From positions 7,717,672-7,781,671 of the forward strand of contig NC_135134.1 in assembly GCF_051014445.1 (NCBI RefSeq): DNA of 64,000 nucleotides, given 5' to 3'. Positions 23,008-33,326 of the stretch are shown one piece after another (positions within the stretch are counted from its first letter, which is position 1; every line of letters begins with the position of its first letter). Source of the stretch: Colletes latitarsis. Its lineage: Eukaryota; Arthropoda; Insecta; Hymenoptera; Colletidae. Position numbers and translations under genes: made by a program. The notes under the pieces were generated by a model that did not search any database, was not told where the DNA came from, and saw nothing but the letters and a program-made list of their open reading frames with translations.

Positions 23008-26000
23008 GGTCTAGGATTTGCCCTCATCAGGCTCGTACTTTCGCGTTTTTCACACACTTGTTGAACAGATCCTGGGTTTTTTTCTGGTTTGGATCACGTA
23101 GTAATGTGGTACCACACTGAAACAGTCGATTGAACCTGCTTTCGATGAATATTTTATAGGATAACGCAAGTTAGGTCTGGGATAGGTGTGGGATCTGCCC
23201 TCATCAGGCTCATACCTTCGCATTTCTCACATACTTGTTGGCCAGATCCTGGGCTTTCACTGGTCTGGATCACGTAGTAATGTGGTACCACACTGAAACA
23301 GTCCATTAAACCTGGTTTCGATCAATATTCTAGAAAATAACGCATGTTAGGTCTTGGTTAGGTCTCGGATATGCTCTCATCACGCTCGTACTTTCGCATA
23401 TTTCTCATACTGGATGGCCAGATTCTGGGCTTTTTCTGGTTCGAATCACGTAGTAATGTAGTACCACACTGAAACAGTCAATTAAACCTAGTTTCCACCA
23501 ATATTTTACAGGACAACGCAAGTTAGGTCTGGGATAGGTCTGGGATTTGCCCTCATCAGGCTCGTACTTTCGCGTTTTTCACACACTTGTTGAACAGATC
23601 CTGGGGTTTTTTCTGGTTACGGATCACGTAGTAATGTGTTACCACACTGAAACAGTCGATTAAACCTGGTTTCGATCAATCTTTTTGAGGATAACGCATG
23701 TTAGGTCTGGGATAGGTCTGGGATTTGCCCTCATCAGACACATACTTTCGCATTCTTCACATACTTGTTGAACGGATCCTGGGTTTTTTCTGGTTTGGAT
23801 CACGTAGTAATGTGGTACCACACTGAAACATTCAATTAAACCTGGTCTTGATAAATATTTTAGAGGATAACCCATGTTAGGTCTGGGTAAGGTGTAGGAT
23901 TTGCCCTGGTCAGGGTCATACTTTCGTAGTTTTCACATTCTTGTTGAACAGATCCTGGGCTTTTCCGGTTTGGATCACGCAGTAAAGTGGTACCACACTG
24001 AAACAGCCCACTAAACCTGGTTTCGATCAATATTTTAGAGGATACCGCATGTTATGTCTAGGTTAGGCCTGGGATTTGCCCTCATCAGACTCATACTTTC
24101 GCATACTTCACATACTTGTTGAACAGATCCTGGGTTTTTTTCTGGTTTGGATCACGTAGTAATGTTGTACCACACTGAAACAGTCGATTAAACCTGGTTT
24201 CGATCAATATTTTTGAGGGTAATGCATGTTAGGTCTGGGATAGGTCTGGGATTTGCCCTCATCAGACTCATACTTTCGCATTCTTCACATACTTGTTGAA
24301 CGGATCCTGGGTTTTTTCTGGTTTGGATCACGTAGTAATGTGGTACCACACTGAAACATTCAATTAAACCTGGTCTTGATAAATATTTTAGAGGATAACG
24401 CATGTTAGGTCTGGGTAAGGTGTAGGATTTGCCCTCATCAGGCTCATACTTTCGCATATTTCTAATACTTCATGGCTAGATCCTGGGCTATTTCTGGATT
24501 GGATCACGTTGTAATGTGGTACCACACTGTAACAGTCCATTAAACCTGGTTTCGATCAATATTTTTGAGGATAACGCATGTTAGGTCTAGGTTAGGCCTG
24601 GGAGTTTCGCTCATCAGTCTCATACTTTCGCATACTTCACATACTTGTTGAACAGATCCTGGGTTTTTTTCCGGTTTGGATCACGTAGTAATGTGGTACC
24701 ACACTGAAACAGTCGATTAAACCTGGTTTCGATCAATATTTTTGAGGATAACGCATGGTGGGTCTGGGATAGGTCTAGGATTTGCCCTCATCAGACTCAT
24801 ACTTTCGCATTCTTCACATACTTGTTGAACGGATCCTGGGTTTTTTCTGATTTGGATCACGTAGTAATGTGGTACCACACTGAAACATTCAATTAAACCT
24901 GGTCTTGATAAATATTTTAGAGGATAACGCATGTTAGGTCTGGGTAAGGTGTAGGATTTGCCCTCATCAGGGTCATACTTTCGTATTTTTCACATACTTG
25001 TTGAACAGATCCTGGGCTTTTCCGGTTTGGATCACGCAGTAATGTGGTACCACACTGAAACAGTCCACTAAACCAGGTCACGATCAATATTTTAGAGAAT
25101 AAGGCATGTTAGGTCAAGGTTAGGTCTGGGATTTGCCCTCATCAGGGTCATACTTTCGCAGATTTAACATACATGTTGTCCTGATCGCTGGTTTTTTCTG
25201 CTTTGGATAACGTAGCAAAATGGTACCACACTGAAACAGTCAATTAAACCTTGTTTCGATCAACATTTTATAGGATGACGCGAGTTGGGTCTGAGATGGG
25301 TCTGGGATTTGCCCCCATCAGGCTCGTACTTTCGCGTTTTTCACACACTTGTTGAACAGATCCTGGGTTTTTTCTGGTTTGGATCACGTAGTAATGTGGT
25401 ACCACACTGAAACAGTCCACTAAACCTGGTTTCTATCAATATTTTAAAGAATAAAGCATGTTAGGTCTAGGTTAGGTCTGGGATTTGCTCTCATCACGCT
25501 CGTACTTTCGCATTTCTCGCATACTCGTTGGCCAGATCCTGGGCTTTTTCACGTTTGGAGCATGTAGTAAAGTGGTATCACACTGAAGCAGACCATTAAA
25601 CCTGGTTTCAATTATTATTTTAGAGGATAACACATGTTAGGTCTAGGTTAGGTCTGGGATTTGCCCACATCAGGTTCATACTTTCGCAGTTTCAACATAC
25701 ATGTTGACCTGATCGAGGGTTTTTTCTGCTTTGGATCACGTAGTAAAGTGGTAACACACAGAAACAGTCGATTATTCCTGGTCTCGAAAAATATTTTAGA
25801 GGATAACTCATGCTAGGTCTAAGTTAGGCCTGGGATTTGCCGTCATCAGACCGTTACTTTCGCATTTCTCACATACTTGTTGAACAGATCCTGGGTTATT
25901 TCTGGTTTGGATCAGGTAGTAATGTGGTACCACACTGAAACAGTCGATTAAACCTGGTCACGATGAATATTATAGAGAATAACGCATGTTAGGTCTAGGT

Positions 26001-29000
26001 TAGGTCTGGGATTTGCTCTCATCAGGCTCGTACTTTCGCATAGTTCACATACTTGTTGAACAGATCCTGGGTTTTTTTCTGGTTTGGATCAAGTAGTAAT
26101 GTGGTACCACACTGGAACAGTCGATTAAACCCGGTTTCGAACAATATTTTAGAGGATAACGCAAGTTAGCTCTGGGATAGGTCTGGGATTTGCCCTCATC
26201 AGGCTCATACTTTCGCATACTTCACATACTTGTTGAACAGATCCTGGGTTTTTTTCTGGTTTGGATCACGTAGTAATGTGGCACCACACTGAAACAGTCG
26301 ATTAAACCTCGTTTCGATCAATATTTTTGAGGATAACACATGTTAGGTCTAGGTTAGGCCTGGGATTTTCACTCATCAGTCTCATACTTTCGCATACTTC
26401 ACATACTGGTTGAACAGTTCCTGGGTTAATTCTGGTTTTGTTCAGGTAGTAATGTGGTACCACACTGAAACAGTCGATTAAACCTGGTTTCGATCAATAT
26501 TCTAGATGATAATGCATGTTAGGTCTGGGTTAGGTCTAGGATTTGCCGTCATCTGGCTCATACTTTCGCATATTTCTCATACTTGTTGGCCAGATCCTTG
26601 GATTTTTCTGGATTGGATCACGTAGTAACGTGGTACCACACTGAAGCAACTAATTAAACCTGGATACGGCCAATATTTGAGAGGATAACGCATGTTAGGT
26701 CTGGGTTAGGTCTAGTATTTGCCCGCGTCAGGCTCTTGCTTTCGCATATTTCTCACAATACATGGCTAGATCCTGGGCTTTTTCTGGATTGGATCACGTA
26801 GTAATGTGGTACCACACTGAAACAGTCAATTAAAACTGGCTTCGATCAATATTTTAGAGGATAACGCAAGTTAGGACTAGGTTAGGTCTGGGATTTGCTC
26901 CCATCAGGCTCGTACATTCGCATATTTATCATGCTTGATGGCCAGATTCTGGGTTTTTTCTGGTTTGGATCACGTAGTAATGCGGCACCACACTGAAACA
27001 GTCGATTAAACCTGGTTTCGATCAATATTTTTGAGGACAACACATGTTAGGTCTAGGTTAGGCCTGGGATTTTCACTCATCAGTCTCATACTTTCGCATA
27101 CTTCACATACTAGTTGAACAGTTCCTGGGTTATTTCTGGTTTTGATCAGGTAGTACTGTGGTACCACACTGAAACAGTCCATTGAACCTGGTTTCGATCA
27201 ATATTTTAGAGAATAAAGCATGTTAGGTCTAGGTTAGGTCTGGGATTTGCTCTCATCTGGCTCGTACTTTCGCATATTTATCATACTTGATTGCCAGATT
27301 CGGGGTTTTTTCGGGTTTCGATCACGTAGTAATGTGGTATCACACTGAAGCAGACCATTAAACCTGGTTTCAATTAGTATTTTAGAGGATAACACATGTT
27401 AGGTCTAGGTTTGGTCTGGGATTTGCCCTCATCAGGTTCATACTTTCGCAGTTTTAACATATATGTTGACCTGATCGAGGGTTTTTTCTGCTTGGGATCA
27501 CGTAGTAAAGTGGAACCACACTAAAACAGTCAATTAAACCTGGTCTTGATAAATATTTTAGAGGATAACGCATGTTAGGTCTGGCATAGGTCTGGGATTT
27601 GCCCTCGTCAGACTCATACTTTCGCATACTTCACATACTTGTTGAACAGATCCTGGGTTTTTTTTCTGGTTTGGATCACGTAGTAATGTGGCACCACACT
27701 GAAACAGTCGATTATACCTGGTTTCAATTACTATTTTAGAGGATAAAACATGTTAGGTCTAGGTTATTTCTGGGATTTGCCCTCATCAGGGTCATACTTT
27801 CGCAGTTTTAACATACATGTTGTCCTCATCGATGGTTTTTTCTGCTTTGGATAACGTAGCAAAATGGTACCACACTGAAACAGTCAATTACACCTTGTTT
27901 CGATCAATATTTTATGGGATGACGCAAGTTGGGTCTGGGATAGGTCTGGGATTTGCCCTCATCATGCTCGTACTTTCGCGTTTTTCAAACACCTGTTGAA
28001 CAGTTCCTGGGTTATTTCTGGTTTTGATCAGGTAGTACTGTGGTACCACACTGAAACAGTCCATTGAACCTGGTTTCGATCAATATTTTAGAGAATAAAG
28101 CATGTTAGGTCTAGGTTAGGTCTGGTATTTGCTCTCATCAGGCTCGTACTTTCGCGTTCTTCACATACTTGTTGAACAGATCCTGGGTTTTTTTCTGGTT
28201 TGGATCACGTAGTAATGTGGTACCACACTGAAACAGTCGATGAAACCTGGGTTCGATCAATATTTTATAGGTTCACGCAAGTTAGGTCTGGGATAGGTCT
28301 GGGATTTGCCCTGATCAGGGTCATATTTTCGCGTTTTTCACGTACTTGTTGAACAGATCCTGGGTTTTTTTCTGGTTTGGATCACGTAGTAATGTGGTAC
28401 CACACTGAAACAGTCGATGAATCCTGGGTTCGATCAATATTTTATAGGTTCACGCAAGTTAGGTCTGGGATAGGTCTGGGATTTGCCCTCATCAGGGTCA
28501 TATTTCCGCGTTTTTCACGTACTTGTTGAACAGATCCCTGGCTTTTTCTGGTTTGGATCACGTACTAATGTGGTACCACACTGAAACAGTCCATCAAACC
28601 TGGTTTCGATCAATATCTTAGAGGATAGCGCATGTTAGGTCTAGGTTAGGCCTGGGAGCTTCACTCATCAGTCTCATACATTCGCATACTTCACATACTC
28701 GTTGAACAGATCCTGGGTTTTTTTCTGGTTTGGATCACGTAGTAATGTGGTACCATACTGAAACATTCAATTAAACCTGGTCTTGATAAATATTTTAGAG
28801 GATAACGCATGTTAGGTCTGGGTTAGGTCTAGGATTTGCCCTCGTGAGGCTCATACTTTCGCATATTTCTCATACTTCATGGCTAGCTCCTGGGCTTTTT
28901 CTGGATTGGATCACGTAGTAATGTGATACCACACTGAAGCAGACCATTAAACCTGGTTTCAATTACTATTTTAGAGGATAACACATGTTAGGTCTAGGTT

Positions 29001-30967
29001 ATTTCTGGGATTTGCCGTCATCAGGGTCATACTTTCGCAGTTTTAACACACATGTTGTCCTGATCAATGGTTTTTTCTGCTTTGGATAACGTAGCAAAAT
29101 GGTACCACACTGAAACAGTCAATTAAACCTTGTTTCGATCAATATTTTATAGGATGATGCAAGTTAGGCCTGGGATAGGTCTAGGATCTGCCCTCATCAG
29201 ACTCATACTTTCGCATACTTCACATACTTGTTGAACAGATCCTGGGTTTTTTTCTGGTTTGGATCACGTAGTAATGTGGTACTACACCGAAACATTCAAT
29301 TAAACCTGGTCTTGATAAATATTTTAGAGGATAACGCATGTTAGGTCTAGGTTAGGCCTGGGTTTTCCACTCATCAGTCTCATACTTTCGCATACTGCAC
29401 ATACTAGTTGAACAGTCCCTGGGTTATTTCTGGTTTTGATCAGGTAGTAATGTGGTACCACACTGAAACAGTCGATTAAACCTGGTTTCGATCAATATTC
29501 TAGATGATAATGCATGTTAGGTCTGGGCTAGGTCTAGGATTTGCCCTCATCTGGCTCATACTTTCGCATATTTCTCATACTTCATGGCTAGATCCTGGGC
29601 TATTTCTGGATTGAATCACGTAGTAATGTGGTACCACACTGAAACAGTCAATGAAACCTGGTTTCGATCAATATTTTATAGGTTGACGCAAGTTAGGTCT
29701 GGGTTAGATCTGGGATTTGCCCTCATCAGGGTCATATTTTCGCGTTTTTCACATACTTGTTGAACAGATCCCTGTCTTCTTCTGGTTTGGATCACGTCCT
29801 AATGTGGTATCACACTGAAACAGTCCATCAAACCTGGTTTCCATCAATATTTTAGAGGATAACGCATGTTAGGTCTAGGTTAGGCCTGGGATTTGCCCTC
29901 ATCAGGTTCATACTTTCGCAGTTTTAACATACATGTTGACCTGATCGAGTGTTTTTTCTGCTTTGGATCACGTAGTAAAGCGGTACCACACTGAAACAGT
30001 CGATTAATCCTGGTCTCGAACAATATTTTAGAGGATTACTCATGCTAGGTCTAGGTTAGGCCTGGGATTTGCCCTCATCAGACTCATACTATCGCATATT
30101 TCTCATACTTCATGGCTAGATCCTGGACTTTTTCTGGTTTGGATGACGTAGTAATGTGGTACCACAGTGAAACAGTCAATTAAACCTGGTTTCGATCAAT
30201 ATTTTAGAGGATAACGCATGTTAGGTCTAGGTTAGGTCTGGTATTTGCTCTCATCAGGCTCGTACTTTCGCAATCTGCACATACTTGTTGAACAGCTCCG
30301 GTGCTTTTTCTGGTTTGGATCACGTAGTTAAGTGGTACCACACTGAAACAGTCAACTAAACCTGGTTTCGATTAATATTTTAGAGGATAACGCAAGTTAG
30401 GTCTAGGTTAGGCCTGGGATTTGCCCTCATCAGACTCATACTTTCGCATACTTCACATTCTTGTTGAACAGATCCAGGGTTTTTTTCTGGTTTGGATCAC
30501 GTAGTAATGTGGTACCACACTGAAACAGTCGATGAAACCTGGTTTCGATCAATATTTTATAGGTTCACGCAAGTTAGGTCTGGGATAGGTCTGGGATTTG
30601 TCCTCATCAGGATCATATTTTCGCGTTTTTCACATACTTGTTGAACAGATCCCTGTCTTTTTCTGGTTTGGATCACGTACTAATGTGGTACCACACTGAA
30701 ACAGTCCATCAAACCTGGTTTCGATCAATATTTTAGAGGATAACGCAATTTAGGTCTGGGATAGGTCTGGGATTTGCCCTCATCAGGCTCGTACTTTCGC
30801 GTTCTTCACACACTTGTTGAACAGATCCTGGGTTTTTTCTGGTTTGGATCACGTAGTAATGTGGTACCACACTGAAGCAGACCATTAAAACTGGTTTCAA
30901 TTATTATTTTAGAGGATAACACATGTTAGGTCTAGGTTAGTTCTGGGATTTGCCCTCATCAGGGTCA

Positions 30968-30970
<3 letters not shown>
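23008..30970 (+). repeat. Mixed satellite monomers up to the retroelement
   Basis: About 45 monomers of many variants with no long high-identity duplication recognised. B-subtype monomers (TTTCAATTATTATTTT, then TTTTAACATACATG) become frequent from about 25.1 kb. T-runs in the GGGTTTTTTCTGG block vary from six to nine. The stretch ends inside a B-type monomer at CATACTTT, where the retroelement begins. No gene is supported. Confidence 0.85.

Positions 30971-31001
<31 letters not shown>
30971..31001 (-). repeat. Poly(A) tail of the retroelement (T31 on plus strand)
   Basis: 31 uninterrupted T at the boundary between satellite CATAC and the element. The first three T match the satellite word CATACTTT, so the tail is 28-31 nt. 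It has no interruptions, which favours a young insertion. The satellite TTT could have annealed to the tail of the RNA to prime reverse transcription. Confidence 0.93.
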
Positions 31002-31002
<1 letters not shown>

Positions 31003-31027
31003 TCGTGGGGAAAATCTTCGAAAGACT

Positions 31028-31059
31028 CCCTCCCACCTCTTTGGGGAGAGGTGGGAGGG
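31028..31059 (-). other. 3'-terminal hairpin, 13-bp perfect stem, 6-nt loop
   Basis: 31028-31040 is exactly complementary in reverse to 31047-31059 (CCCTCCCACCTCT against AGAGGTGGGAGGG), with loop TTGGGG on the plus strand. It is the last structure before the poly(A) tail and therefore the best candidate for recognition by the element's RT. Confidence 0.8.
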
Positions 31060-31072
31060 GTGTGTGGGATTC

Positions 31073-31100
31073 CCCGCGCCCGTACAACGACAGGCGCGGG
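31073..31100 (-). other. Hairpin, 8-bp perfect GC stem, 12-nt loop
   Basis: CCCGCGCC at 31073-31080 pairs with GGCGCGGG at 31093-31100. It lies between the terminal hairpin and the next one, in the 3' untranslated region. Confidence 0.65.
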
Positions 31101-31143
31101 ACCTACCCACTAAAAACCCCACGGTGAACCTTCGGCACGCTTC

Positions 31144-31189
31144 GGGAGGATACCGGGAATCGCTCGGACCATTCTTCCGGTATCCTCCC
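31144..31189 (-). other. Hairpin, 13-bp perfect stem, 20-nt loop
   Basis: GGGAGGATACCGG at 31144-31156 is the exact reverse complement of 31177-31189. A stem of this length in a 308-bp region is unlikely by chance even at high GC. Confidence 0.75.
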
Positions 31190-31217
31190 CGTGCCCGCGC
31201 TTTCGCGCCCATCCCCC

Positions 31218-31238
31218 GGGGGGACAATCGGTCCCCCC
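31218..31238 (-). other. Hairpin, 8-bp perfect stem, 5-nt loop
   Basis: GGGGGGAC at 31218-31225 pairs with GTCCCCCC at 31231-31238, with a short AATCG loop on the plus strand. It would be a very stable stem in the element RNA. Confidence 0.65.
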
Positions 31239-31255
31239 AGTAGACACACTGCCTC

Positions 31256-31292
31256 ATAGCGGCGGGACGGGGCCACTCCATCCCGCCGCTAT
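31256..31292 (-). other. Hairpin, 12-bp perfect stem just after the ORF2 stop
   Basis: ATAGCGGCGGGA at 31256-31267 is the reverse complement of TCCCGCCGCTAT at 31281-31292, with a 13-nt loop. On the element RNA it lies about 18 nt downstream of the TAA stop codon. Confidence 0.75.
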
Positions 31293-31309
31293 CCGTCCCG
31301 GGGCCGCGT

Positions 31310-33090
31310 TTAGCGGCGGCTGCGAGCCCCAACTCGCAACCGCCCGCGACCCCGTTTCCACCCCTCGGCGGCCGGGCGTTCATGGCCGCACCAGACCGCC
31401 GAGGGTGCCTCCCCTTGCGTCGAACCGGTAGGGGGAGGCACTTCTACCCCCAACCGGTCCGACCCGGCGCCGCCTGGCGGGAGGAGGGTCCCCTCAGGAC
31501 CCCCCTCCCAGCCTAGGTCATCCGCCACGCCGAGGCGCCGCCCGCGACGCCTCGCGACCGGGCGACGACCTCGGGCCACCGCACGAGCGCGAGCTTCAGC
31601 GGCGCGCTCCCTCCCCGCGGCCTCCTTCTGCAACATTACGTTCTCGCAGAAGGAGGCCACGGCCCTCCACTTCTCCTCGCTGCCGAGCATGGCGCGCACC
31701 ACGCCCGGCAGCGAGACATCCCGCCCGACGACGCCGACCAGGACACGGCGCTCCCCCTCCCACGCGGGGCATACCTCCAGGGTATGATCCGCCGTGTCCT
31801 GCTCAGCGTCGCAGTGGCAGCAACGCGCCGTCGGCTCCTTCCCTATGCGGCACAGGTATCTTCCGAAGCTGCCATGCCCGGAAAATACCTGTGCCAGCCG
31901 GTAGGTGAGGCTGCCATGGCCTCTGTCCAGCCACTCCTTCAGGAGTGGCCGAACAGCCCCGACAGTCCGGTGCCCCGCGGTTGGCAGAGCCAGCCGCTCC
32001 TGCCACGCGAGCAACACGGACTGCCGGGCCTGGCGCTTCAAATCGCCCCAAGCAGGTTCCTGCCCGCCCGGGACCGCCCCCACCCCCGCGCGACGGTCGA
32101 CGCTGTGCCGGTACATCACCGCGTGCGACCGCGCGAGCAGGTCCATGGGCGGCATCCCCGCTAGAACCGTCGCCGCCTCATGTGACATGGTCCGATACCC
32201 GCGGACGACCCTGAGCGCCATGCGTCTCTGCACCCGACGCAGCATAGTCATGCAGACGGGGGCCCCGTATAGGGCCACCGACTGGACCATTGCCACATAG
32301 AGGCGACGAACTCGGCCCGCCGGGCCCCCCAGGTTGGGCAGGAACCGGCCCAGAGCCGCAACCATCCTTTCCAACCGGGGGACCAGGCAGCGGAAATGCT
32401 TCTCGAAACGCCAGTGGCTATCGAGGATCAGCCCCAGATACCTGATCTGGGGCTTCACCTCGATGTCAGCCCCACCCACCCGAATCAGAGGGGGTGGCGG
32501 ATCCTGCCGAGGTGAATGAAACGCAATCACCTCGGTCTTATGGACCGCCACCGTCATCCCCATCCCCCTGATCCGGTCGACGACGCGTTGCGACCCCTCC
32601 TCCGCGCGACGCATGGCCCTCCCCCAGTGCGACCCGACGGCCAGCACCAGTGTGTCATCCGCATAACACACCGTGCTGACGCCGTCGGGGAGGCCGGCCC
32701 GTAACACCGAGTCGTACGCGATGTTCCACAGGAGTGGCCCGAGGACCGACCCCTGCGGAACACCGCAGTACACCTCCCTCCGCATATCACCATCCCGGCC
32801 CGGATACTCGATCCACCTGCCGCGGAGATAATCCCCGACGACCGCCCTGAGACAAGGGGGGACTCGATGATATTCGAGTCCCCTCCTTATCTCTTCCCAG
32901 GGGAGGGTGTTAAAAGCATTGGCAATATCCAAGGATATTGCCAACGCCACCCCTCCCCGGGAGACGGCCGCCTCCGAGAGGGCCCTCACACGACCTATCG
33001 CGTCGATAGTTGATCGGCCCCCCCGGAAACCGAACTGGCAGTCGGCCAGACCGGGATCACCCCGCGACAGGTGCTCGACGAGGCGGGCAT
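31310..33090 (-). pseudogene. R1-clade LINE ORF2, C-terminal fragment (reverse transcriptase, thumb, CCHC finger)
   Basis: Fragment of about 593 residues, open to a TAA stop at 31312-31310. ORF2 of this clade makes cDNA at the nicked target by target-primed reverse transcription. Numbering from the upstream satellite ATG at 33160, which is not the element's own start: GFRGGRST at 44-51; motif A LDIANAF at 77-83 with catalytic D78; motif B GVPQGSVLGPLLW at 133-145; motif C YADD at 166-169; KTEVIAF at 208-214; YLGLIL at 241-246; a thumb and connector with ALYGAPV at 296-302 and GYRTMSHEAA at 321-330; CCHC finger C447, C450, H459, C464; then a basic, Arg- and Ala-rich tail from about 512. Apurinic endonuclease and the first RT blocks are missing, while a full ORF2 is usually about 1,000 residues. 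Residues 1-23 are read through from satellite and are not part of the protein family. The usual Trp after YGAPV is Cys, followed at once by MTMLRRVQRR, so a short stretch seems lost. The fragment cannot move by itself. The GC-rich open frames on the opposite strand are shadows. Confidence 0.92.
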
Positions 33091-33150
33091 AATTCTCATA
33101 CTTGTTGGCCAGATCCTTGGATTTTTCTGGATTGGATCGCGTAGTAACGT

Positions 33151-33326
33151 GGTACCACACTGAAGCAGTTAATTGAACCTGGATACGGCTACTATTTGAG
33201 AGGATAATGCATGTTAGGTCTGAGTTAGGTCTAGTATTTGCCCCCGTCAGGATCTTACTTTCGCATATTTCTCACACTTCATGGCTAGATCCTGGGCTTT
33301 TTCTGGATTGGATCAAGTAGTAATGT
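33151..33326 (+). repeat. Example of the C monomer subtype
   Basis: Starts at the GGTACC just after the retroelement. Its hallmarks are GAAGCAGTTAATTGAAC after the dyad, GGATACGGC in place of GGTTTCGAT, and ATTTGAGAGGATAA. Related monomers lie near 8.2, 14.9, 26.6, 37.6, 41.8, 46.2, 48.3, 52.7, 60.6, 63.1 and 63.8 kb. In the intact cases the dyad is preceded by CTTGTT(G/T)GCCAGATCCTTGG or a close variant, which is also the sequence directly right of the insertion. Confidence 0.75.

Larger units (their letters stand above)
1..30970 (+). repeat. 176-bp satellite array, left arm
   Basis: Continuous head-to-tail tandem repeat with a period of about 176 bp. The landmark GGTACC recurs from 67 to 30863, a distance of 30,796 bp, which fits 175 monomers of 175.98 bp. 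Every monomer has the same order of blocks: a dyad around GGTACC, a CTGGTTTCGATCA word, an AT-rich ATATTTTAGAGGATAAC stretch, a doublet of TTAGG-containing 11-mers, TTTGCCCTCATCAG, CATACTTTCGCA, ACATACTTGTTGAACAG, and a T-run followed by CTGGTTTGGATCA. All copies seen are in one orientation, and no unrelated sequence interrupts the arm. I do not recognise the family by name. The monomer length, close to one nucleosome repeat, is typical of centromeric or heterochromatic satellites, but location cannot be proved from sequence. No gene is supported here. Confidence 0.97.
31002..31309 (-). other. 3' untranslated region of the R1-clade element
   Basis: 308 bp between the ORF2 stop and the poly(A) tail, GC-rich and without a continuing reading frame. 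It contains five perfect inverted repeats (stems of 8-13 bp) in a row. In LINEs the 3' end of the RNA is what the element's reverse transcriptase recognises to start copying, so a structured 3' region has an obvious possible role. That role is inferred and not shown by sequence. Confidence 0.75.
30971..33090 (-). mobile_element. 5'-truncated R1-clade non-LTR retrotransposon inserted in the satellite
   Basis: A GC-rich stretch of about 2.12 kb with no satellite similarity interrupts the array. Read on the minus strand it contains, in order, the C-terminal part of an ORF2 (reverse transcriptase through a CCHC finger and a basic tail, stop at 31312-31310), a 308-bp hairpin-rich 3' untranslated region, and an uninterrupted poly(A) tail (31 T on the plus strand at 30971-31001, the first three possibly satellite). 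The endonuclease domain and first RT blocks are absent, so the copy is truncated at its 5' end, as is usual for LINE insertions. No target-site duplication is visible; 1-8 bp of satellite is missing at the junction. The long clean tail and open frame suggest a fairly recent insertion. R1-clade elements are known mainly from arthropods; many are site-specific (28S rDNA for R1, TTAGG telomeres for TRAS and SART). This copy does not sit in a TTAGG word. Confidence 0.93.

Noticed and set aside
2049..25000. Many minus-strand open frames of 60-115 codons with a common MRYPLKY...VVPHYYVIQTR pattern
   Set aside because: They are the satellite monomer translated in one frame. 176 bp is not a multiple of three, so the frame shifts and stops about one monomer later. 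There is no varied, conserved gene-like boundary, and the same protein recurs wherever the monomer does.
30937..31383. Minus-strand open frame of 148 codons with a run of lysines, and plus-strand partner with a run of phenylalanines
   Set aside because: It crosses the element's poly(A) tail and 3' untranslated region; the Lys and Phe runs are the A/T homopolymer. It is not a protein-coding gene.
31405..31441. 10-bp inverted repeat GTGCCTCCCC / GGGGAGGCAC
   Set aside because: It is exact, but lies within the coding end of ORF2 in very GC-rich sequence. Unlike the hairpins after the stop codon, it has no positional argument for function.
31784..33092. Several plus-strand and off-frame minus-strand open frames (61-131 codons) inside the retroelement
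   Set aside because: They lie opposite or out of frame with the recognised RT frame in GC-rich DNA, where stop codons are rare. They show no motif of their own.
30925..33110. Target-site duplication around the retroelement
   Set aside because: Comparing both flanks with intact monomers shows loss of 1-8 satellite bases instead of a duplicated stretch. The only shared bases are a 4-5 bp microhomology at the 5' junction.
33087..33160. Start of the long RT open frame at an ATG in the satellite
   Set aside because: The first ~23 codons are satellite sequence joined in frame by chance at the 5' truncation. They are not the element's N-terminus.
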